Assembly (NCBI GenBank): GCA_944470555.2
Contig: OX104130.1
Location: 54,097,491 to 54,161,490, forward strand
Direction of reading: 5' to 3'
From: Heterobilharzia americana
Lineage: Eukaryota; Platyhelminthes; Trematoda; Strigeidida; Schistosomatidae
Length of the DNA: 64,000 nt
Shown one piece after another: positions 57,101 through 64,000 of the stretch. The notes under the pieces were generated by a model. The model worked only from the letters and a program-made list of their open reading frames with translations. It was not told where the DNA came from and made no database searches. How positions within the stretch are numbered: the stretch's first letter is position 1; each line of letters begins with the position of its first letter. Position numbers and translations under genes: made by a program.

Positions 57101-58860
57101 GGTAGCATTCGGCTGGGTACAAGGGACTTTAGTAGTTTGGTGATTCACCTTACTAACTCTGAGGCAGGTGATTTAAAAGTCCAGGCATTCCAAAATAGCT
57201 CCTGTAAAGTAGATGTAACTACCGTATCCCACGTAGATACTCGAACTACAGGGGGTATATAGTATTCATTCGGAAGTACTCAGTGAGTCTGTCGACGTTC
57301 TTAATCTCTTCGGCCATCCATTTCTAGGGGGCAAGATACCGAATGACAATCGTCCCAAGCTGCAGACGTCTCACTAGCCGCTTCGGTTACAAAGGTTATT
57401 GAACGGGTGGCAAATTGCAATTTGTGGTTTACCTACTAAAAAATCAGTCCATACTGGCTGTTAATAGTAAACTCTACCTGCAGGGTCGTTTGATGCCAAC
57501 TTATCGATTTTCGTAATGCCTGGACTCTCACCACTGAGAAGAAAATTCCACTCAAACGCAGCTACCTGACTTTTCCCAGGTCTTGGACAGGTTTAATCAT
57601 GGTATAATATACCAGAAACTAGACTCATTGCCGTACGGTAAAAAACACTCGGCTGGGTTAGGAGTCACAATTACATTTGGGTGTGACCGGCCATAGTTAT
57701 TTCCTGCTTTTCAGATTGATTTCTGATGCAATTTTTGTGCCTCGCAATTTCATCTTCGAACCACTACCGCCTCTTGCTTTTAGGAATGATTTGCCAGGGG
57801 TTCTAAAGTCCTATTCACTGAACATGCTGGTAATCTGATGGCTGTAACGAAAACGCCGGTTGCAGTGGGTACATTTGCCTTCAGGGAGGACCTATCTACA
57901 ATCCTAAGTTGCACAAGTGACAACGAAGTGTGGATGAAAGTAGACAATTATTGGTATAATTCCAATTCTTACCCCCTCGGACAAGCAGATCTCCTAATAG
58001 AACAACGAAAAAGAACTAGGAGTTACTCTCAGTGGCATACTTGTGGTCCTATCTCATTGTTGTCTTGCAACGCATAAGTCATTCGGAATCGTAAGGATTT
58101 CTTAATTGGTCTTTGAGTGAACTAACCCAAGGACTATTCCCTGTGGCATACGAGGTGTGTATTCATTTACACCTAAAGGAGATGCCTAGACATGCCATAT
58201 GCTCGAAGAAAGACGCCGCTTTCCTGAAATAGGTTGAGGAAATTACCAAGAAACAGTGGTTGACTGGGGTACAAGCTATAGCCGAACTGCTTGGTCACTC
58301 TTAAGCTGCGGCTGGTATAATTCAAGGGGATCGGAGAGGATGCGGTCATGCTACTTACACTGCCAGTAGTCGTTTTCGTTCGAAAAGATTTCTTTCAGCT
58401 TTGAACGGGAAAACCTACCGTAGGGGCCACTCCCTAATAGTAGCGTATGGGAGAGAGCGCACAAAGGTCCGTACTAACTTGTTTGTGGCTATGGAACACA
58501 AACCGAGGAATTCCTTTCCGGAAAAATCATTTGCACCATTTTACCAACATTTTTAAAAGAGGTTAAATGCTTCGTTAAAATCCGTTAGAACTGACCGGCT
58601 GTATTTAAGGAGCTTTCTAAATGTTTAAGAGATCTTGGGTAGCAGTAATGTCAGTACAGCTGATTGATTAACAGTAGATTACCCTTCTCCCTTCAAGTTC
58701 CTCCGGGACCGAAAAAGAACTGTGACAATCCCACACAATTAATGTGTTTCATTAAGACAGATGCAGATTTCCACGGACCATCTTTCGCTATTTCCAAATA
58801 TGAAGTTTGAGTTAGGGGAGTAAGAAGATAAAACCACTATGAGATAAAAATGATATCTAA
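54111..58860. other. Less AT-rich region, no gene recognised
   Basis: Base composition is visibly less AT-rich than in 15-50 kb, and none of the LINE, PLE or SINE families seen elsewhere was spotted. Two short stretches resemble each other: about 56343-56385 (CTGGCTGTAACGCTGGTTGAT...CTCAGGG) and 57838-57890 (ATGGCTGTAACGAAAACGCC...TTCAGGG). Small frames (55279-55473, 56299-56541 minus, 57838-58077) have no known motif. Could hold low-copy repeats, introns or the upstream region of RPS14. Confidence 0.4.
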
Positions 58861-58972
58861 GAATACAATAGCTTAATTCCTAAGAATGCAATTACAAGAT
58901 GTTCTTGGGCTATCTGTAATGATAACAATGTTTCTGTGAAACATTAGTTTTGAACTTCTCGGCTTTTGTTGA

Positions 58973-59020
58973 ACATTCTCTAGGTCAACGGCAGTTGAGC
59001 GGTATTTGTTTACGAGCGTG
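58973..59020 (+). promoter_or_regulatory. Possible splice acceptor / 5' UTR start of RPS14
   Basis: ACATTCTCTAG|GTCAACGG at 58973-58991 lies 37 bp before the ATG at 59021 and would serve as an acceptor for a 5' UTR intron or a spliced leader. No TATA-like box can be assigned with confidence. Confidence 0.3.
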
Positions 59021-59513
59021 ATGGCGGCCAAGCGTAAAGGAGCTAAGAAGGTTGTTGAGGAGCAAATATCTTTGGGCCTCAAGTTGCGGAAGGGGAGTTT
59101 GTGTTTGGCGTTTGTCACATATATGCGTCTTTCAACGACACGTTCGTCCATGTGACTGATGCGACTGGGGCTGAAACAATAGTACGTGTTACGGGTGGTA
59201 TGAAAGTAAAGGCTGATCGTGATGAATCCAGTCCGTATGCAGCTATGCTTGCAGCTCAGGATGTCGCAGAAAAGTGCAAGAGTTTGGGTATTAATGCACT
59301 ACACATACGCATCCGTGCTACTGGTGGAACTAAGTAAGATAACTTTTACAAACTATTACGTTGCTCAGAGTTCGCACTCCAAGTCCAGCTGCTCAGTCGG
59401 CTTTAAGAGCCCTCGCCCGTTCTGGGATGCGCATAGGTCGTATCGAAGATGTCACTCCTATTCCAACAGACAGCACACGACGCAAGGGAGGAAGAAGAGG
59501 TCGACGTTTGTAA
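59021..59513 (+). CDS. RPS14: 40S ribosomal protein S14 (uS11), one-base frameshift
   Basis: Component of the small ribosomal subunit platform, cytoplasmic, binding 18S rRNA near the mRNA exit. Exon 1 is 59021-59333, intron 59334-59368, exon 2 59369-59513. The start codon gives [19 protein letters not shown], then after the shift [40 protein letters not shown] and [20 protein letters not shown]; exon 2 has [20 protein letters not shown] and ends [11 protein letters not shown]. These are near-invariant uS11 blocks. About 151 residues, the usual eukaryotic length. The frame is off by one at 59075-59076: TTGGGCCT is found where TTGGG(G)CCT is needed (Leu-Gly-Pro), one G short in a G run. Everything else is intact and the intron is present, so a sequencing or assembly indel is more likely than a pseudogene. 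No neighbour shares its function. Confidence 0.93.
59334..59368 (+). other. 35-bp micro-intron in RPS14
   Basis: GTAAGATAAC donor and TTGCTCAG acceptor; removal joins codon AA|A and keeps the uS11 reading frame ([16 protein letters not shown]). Introns of about 30-40 bp are characteristic of 5' parts of schistosome genes. Confidence 0.9.
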
Positions 59514-60025
59514 TTTATGAATTGAATATAAAGTGGTCTGAATTTCTTTCAAACTTTTAAAAAAAATAATCAAGTTAGCTTATAACTTTCGAATTCTGCC
59601 TCTCTGGATGCTACATGGCCCCACTGGGAATGTATCGTGAGGTGGCAACATACGCTTATCTGTGGAGTTCCACCTACTTACGCAGCAAAGGTTCTGTTGT
59701 TTTCAGAATCACTGGGAAGATGTTGATCTGTGAATATATGGAAGTAATACTATGCACGATACCAGCTGTTGAAGGAAGTGACCTTTCTGTACTTTGAGGA
59801 ATACGTGGGATCGTCTATGGCTACTCATTCAGTACCACTTCATTTCTGTTCAAATATCTCCACACCACTGGTTGCCTGAGGTGTAAGGTGGCTAGAGTTT
59901 CCACCAACCCACTCAGGATGCCATCCGCTTTAGCCAGGCTTGTTTGTTCTTTGCACCGATATTGTCATTGAAAAAAACAGTTCCTAATTATCCGTAAGTT
60001 CGAGTCAGGATTATGGTATTTTACT
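59514..60025. other. RPS14 3' flank, no gene recognised
   Basis: No canonical AATAAA close to the stop; ATATAAAG at 59526 and AAAAAATAATC at about 59564 are possible weak polyadenylation contexts. A 60-aa frame at 59615-59797 has no motif. Confidence 0.4.
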
Positions 60026-60028
60026 TAG

Positions 60029-60185
60029 CTACTAGGTCGAAAGCAACACAGAATAGTACTTGAATCGTCTAGCAATACCATTGCTGAAAGTGGATTACCT
60101 GATGTCATAAGTGGTACCAAATCTACCTATCGGTCTTATGATGATGAGAGTATCGAGGCACTGCTTTCCCCACTTGGTTTTGTTC
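60029..60185 (+). other. Possible exon of an unidentified gene
   Basis: After a TTTTACTTAGCTACTAG acceptor-like stretch, one frame reads RKQHRIVLESSSNTIAES, then GLPDVISGTKSTYRSYDDES and IEALLSPLGFVRQ before a stop at 60187. Composition looks like real protein and unlike the AT-rich chance frames elsewhere. No family recognised and no clear donor site. Confidence 0.3.
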
Positions 60186-60649
60186 GGCAATAAATTGTCT
60201 TCAATATTGATTTGCGTCACGTCAGCTGCGACTGTATGTCCTTGTCATGACAGTATACTAGTCGGGAATTATAGCGAAGATTGTTTGTATGTAGTCTGGG
60301 ATTTCGAAATATCTACGCAGGTGTTTATTACTGTTGGCCGTACCAGTTTCCGAAGTTTTTATGTGCTCCATGTATGTAGGGCTACTCCGTCTATCTTACA
60401 GTCCTACATTGCTCTGGCTGCAGTAAAATTGTAGAGGTAGAAGATACTGCTGTTTTAGAATTGCAACATATTTCAGCAGGAAAATGAACTTGGAGAGTGG
60501 TTATTATGCATCATGGGGCCCCTCACCATAAATCCAAAACCCTACTAACCTACCTGAAGTCGTTTTTCTTAAAATAATAAGGATAGTAGGTAAGACTTTT
60601 AATCCCTGCTATAAGTAGCACTCGAGATTTGATATGAATGCATAGACAG

Positions 60650-60763
60650 GAGTTCCAATGGTCTACAAATTAATGCAGGGGACAAATTTCCAGATGCAGA
60701 TGACGAGTGTGGGGTTTTTGAGGCTGCATATGATGCTTTCTGAGACGACTTGTTAAGGTAAGA
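60650..60763 (+). other. Possible exon, interrupted by one stop
   Basis: The frame SSNGLQINAGDKFPDADDEC then GVFEAAYDAF, an in-frame TGA, then DDLLR, immediately followed by the good donor GTAAGAAATAAG at 60760. The acidic, non-repetitive composition and splice donor suggest an exon, but the stop argues for decay or error. Confidence 0.3.
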
Positions 60764-61235
60764 AATAAGTAAGACATTGACGTGCAGTAAATTATCCTAA
60801 CTATGCTAATTTAAGGTCACTACACATTCTGTTAGTATATTCGCGTGTTCGAGCCTCTTTTGTTAGGGTTGACTGGGAACTCGTTTCCCAATCCTTGTAT
60901 CTGCTCTTCAGCCCCTTTCTTATCATGTCAGCTTTGCATTTGAATCACATGCGTGCTTTTTGGACTCCACTGCAATAAGGTATTATGTGGGATAATAATT
61001 CCTCGTAAAGTTGTCGTAGACCTTTCGTGAGAACTGCATACTTTGTCAGCAGCTGCCCAACAGTTGGTTGCATTTTTCGATGATTGCCCTTAAGGCATTA
61101 TTTTCAGAAATCTTTAGCAAGGACGTAGTATGAGTCGAGTATCCAGTAGCTTGTATCTGTTCTTGTCGGGATTAACTTCAGTGCGCATATCTACTTACTA
61201 GTGCAGTTTGTCATGTACACTTTATTGTTCTGCAG

Positions 61236-61394
61236 AGTTTACGGTTGTCTTCAAATGGGCAGAGGACTTAATTGTACTCAATAGCTCATTTAAGTATAGG
61301 ACAAGGAGTGGACATGATATAGTGTCTCTTAGTGCACCACTTATCATTGATCTCCAGGAAGACGGAACAACTCATTCACTGGGAAATAGTTGAT
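61236..61394 (+). other. Possible exon of an unidentified gene
   Basis: After TTGTTCTGCAG (acceptor-like) the frame EFTVVFKWAEDLIVLNSSF, then KYRTRSGHDIVSLSAPLIID and LQEDGTTHSLGNS, runs to a stop at 61391. Not recognised. May belong with the two exon candidates upstream. Confidence 0.3.
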
Positions 61395-61594
61395 CCAGGT
61401 CTTAACGTAAACATCAACGCAGACAGGCTAATCAACGTAGAACCTTGCACGCGAGTGCAACGGTTGACGTTGTCACATTCCACAAAAACATGCAAACAAG
61501 TGAATAGAAAAGACATCAAAATAGGCAAACATATGGTGAAGGAATTTCAATATGATGTTTAATGGAAGTATACAAGCTCTATAATTTATCATCA

Positions 61595-62095
61595 TTGTAG
61601 CCTACCTTCAACGACGTTGTCAAGGGTCCTCGGTCACTGGTTCTTGTCGTTTTGTGGACCGCAGCCAGGTAGTCTACACCTCCGTATAGGGTTCAGACCA
61701 GCATCAGACTTCATGGGTTGATCTCAAGCCTTGGCCTGGCCACCCTGAACCCTCTCCCAACTTCTGCTAGTATCTCACTTCGGGGAAGATGTTGGCTGAG
61801 CACGCATGTCCAAACCACCTCAGTCGCTAGGCGTTAACAACATCGTCGACTAACTTGCATTCCTCGTCTATTACCTTTCACCTAACCTCTACAATGCTCA
61901 TGGTGATCCCAGCATACGCACGCCAGTAATGTTACGAAGACACCTGTGGTGAGAAACGTGTAGCCACTTCATATCTTCTACTTTTAACGGTGTCTCAGCC
62001 GTATAACAGGACAGAATGGACTGCAGCTCATTTTTTGATAGGTAGTCGCTTATTTCGGCATCAAACCTGAGGTCTCATACATTTATCGTAGGTTA
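61595..62095 (-). mobile_element. LINE family B fragment (B4), decayed C-terminal part
   Basis: Minus strand words follow the family B C-terminus in order: VLLYG.ETPLKVEDMKWLH (about 62010-61955), HHRCLRN (about 61950), QPTSSP, GGQAKA.DQPMKS (about 61744-61703) and PGCGPQNDKNQ (about 61665-61630). Frames are broken. Confidence 0.7.
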
Positions 62096-64000
62096 TATGT
62101 GGGTTTTTTTATATCTCTATTAACTACCCACTCCTCTCCTGCTGTAAAGTTTTTCAAGCACGAGTGGCTAGTTTGGAGAGTATGTTTTGTTGCTACAAGT
62201 CCGTTCCCCTTATGACATCACAATGATACTCCTCACGGTCCATTCCAACCATATTACTCAAATTTACTTGACGATAGTTATTCACCAATTACTTAAGCAG
62301 ATTTATAGAATGGGCTGGTGGAGTATCGTCCTAACACTTCAGCGACTTTGATTGGTTCACGGGTGTGCTAAGCAGCGTACCCAGCGGCTAGGTAGCTATA
62401 TTCGAGGGTGCTAATAATGTGGAAGTGCAGTTCATCTGGTACGCTGGGAATACTTGGGTTGGTAAGGACAACCTTATTGAGCACTGGTACAGTATATGAG
62501 GATCGGTTCTGTTGGGATGTATGTTGGATGTCATAAAAATCATCTGAGAACACTTAAGGTATTGAGATAAAGAAGTTATGGTAGGCCCATTACCAGTCAC
62601 TCCTCATGGACCTTAATGCACTATTATTGCTAAAATACCTTATTTCCTCTGAAATCTGATATGAAGTAGTTTCTTAGAGTAACATATGGAATCCTGAGCG
62701 AGTTTATTGGATCCTAAAGTTCTAAAAAGATTGGTGTGCACTAGGTCTCTCTATTCGACTACCGAAATTGTTCGGTTGAAATATGTGATGATTCTACGGA
62801 AAAAAATCCATGACTCAGCTCGATTTTGGGAATGAATTTATTCTCTCAGAGAAAAAGTATCGATACCGAAATACTCTTTCCACAAAATATAGCAGAGATT
62901 TGTTTTGACAACTGTCTGTTTCCCGTGGTCTGTAGTGCAACCTTGGTGACTTCACGCACAGCTGTACTTTGGTTCCGATATTTCGGAGTTTGTCTTCTAT
63001 ATCATGTACTGTTGTTCTCACTTCTTTCTTAGCAATAATTAAGGTTAACCTCATATCACAGAAACTATCACCCAGCAGACACTTCACCTTATCTTGCGTA
63101 ACTTGGTTTTAATTTACGGTCATACATTCTATCGTGACCCCACCCCACCCCGGTTTGTCGTTGTGACTGAAATCTATAGTCGAATTGTTGCTCAAGCGTT
63201 TTAATATTTCTTTAACTAAGTAGATGCCAAATGTGAATGGAATTTATCACCCCTTTGAAAAAATATCTACAACAATAAGTGCTTGGCACTCACAAAGTTA
63301 TTTGGGAAGTCTCGCATTTGTGTACTCAAATCCAAATCTTACATGATTGGGTTTTCAAGCGTTCGTCAGATCTTTTTCCAAATGGTTGATGGCGGAAAAG
63401 ATGCTTTTGCGCAACTTCGTTTAAATATACATTGGTCAGTCTTTCTCTTTATTTTTGTGTACTGTTTAATATTTTCACCAGTTTTTATTATTACAAGGCT
63501 CTACTTATAAACGAAGCAGAATAATATGTACTTTTGCCTTAATTACATATATGTGGTGCGTTTTTGTATTTCGTTCAACCTTAGGGTTGTTACTACTCAG
63601 CGACGATTTAAGGTAGCAGGCGTAATATGCACTTTGAAATAACTATATCTGTACAATCAGTATGCACCTGCTCATGCAGGGAAGAAAACTGTTATTGGTA
63701 ACAAGCTACGGTGTTCTGGGTTCTGCGTAATATTTTGTCCGCGACATGGATCAAACCCGTGATCTACTGGTCGGGATTCATCTCTTTGAATCAGTCAGCC
63801 ACAGCTTCACAGCAATAGTGTGTCTTCTGATGATTTCAAACCCGATTAGGTAATATAATGCAGCCCCTGAGACGAAGTCTGTTGGGAATAGGTCGATGAG
63901 TTAAACAATCACATAACACTAATCTTGAGTCTGGAAGGAAAGTAACACTGTATCCAGTCTCTTAGATGTCCTGTTGTAGAGTTATGGCCGGTTACCATCT
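62096..64000. other. No gene recognised
   Basis: A tRNA-like B box (GATCACGGGTTTGATCCATG, minus strand, about 63762-63743) hints at another SINE remnant. The frames 62815-63087 (minus) and 63283-63510 (plus) have no motif that I recognise; part of the latter (VRQIFFQMVDGGKDAFAQLR, 63364-63423) looks protein-like. Confidence 0.35.

Noticed and set aside
56299..58077. Frames 56299-56541 (minus) and 57838-58077 (plus) as genes
   Set aside because: They contain a short DNA stretch shared between them in the same DNA orientation, so they read opposite strands of a repeat, not a common protein.
59021..59513. RPS14 as a processed pseudogene
   Set aside because: A genuine 35-bp intron with proper splice sites is present, so it did not arise by reverse transcription of mature mRNA.
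1..64000. CRISPR array, prokaryotic operon or prophage
   Set aside because: No spaced short direct repeats of that kind, no ribosome-binding-site/ORF packing; the intron-bearing RPS14 and retroelements show nuclear animal DNA.

Overview
The window looks like flatworm, almost certainly blood-fluke (Schistosoma-type), nuclear DNA. The case rests on short tRNA-like repeats carrying hammerhead-ribozyme sequence with the CCCAAATAGGAC stem-loop known from schistosome Sm-alpha repeats, many Penelope-like elements (PLEs) with GIY-YIG endonuclease ends, RTE/CR1-like non-LTR retrotransposons, a Ty3/gypsy element, and a ribosomal-protein gene with a 35-bp intron. The species cannot be fixed from the sequence alone.

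Only one conserved cellular gene is recognisable: 40S ribosomal protein S14 (uS11) at 59021-59513, with one micro-intron and a one-base frameshift in a G run. Everything else that can be named is mobile-element DNA, nearly all of it broken.

Layout. 1-2676: 5'-truncated LINE family A copy (minus strand) bounded by a 13-bp target-site duplication. 3.5-8.1 kb: PLE fragments and two more family A copies, one with a perfect 15-bp duplication. 8.2-8.7 kb: head-to-head pair of hammerhead SINEs. 9.7-10.4 kb: family A copy nearly identical to the first. 11.2-15.5 kb: a PLE fragment and three LINE family B copies. 15.6-17.1 kb: a foldback element and hammerhead SINEs, one with a complete hammerhead core. 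20.0-25.9 kb: PLE pieces in both orientations around a decayed family A copy. 26.2-34.4 kb: family B, SINE pairs, family A, PLE tail and a CR1-like LINE tail. 35.8-36.4 kb: tRNA-like elements inside terminal inverted repeats. 38.6-42.3 kb: a PLE enclosed by a 0.68-kb inverted repeat. 44.2-47.7 kb: PLEs plus a complete PLE-type hammerhead. 48.0-54.1 kb: Ty3/gypsy remnants. 54.1-58.9 kb: less AT-rich DNA that I do not recognise. 59.0-64.0 kb: RPS14, weak exon-like pieces and another family B fragment.

The genes do not form a pathway. The biology is that of a retroelement graveyard in which self-cleaving ribozymes occur in two settings, tRNA-like SINEs and PLE terminal repeats, and several elements sit in inverted, head-to-head arrangements.
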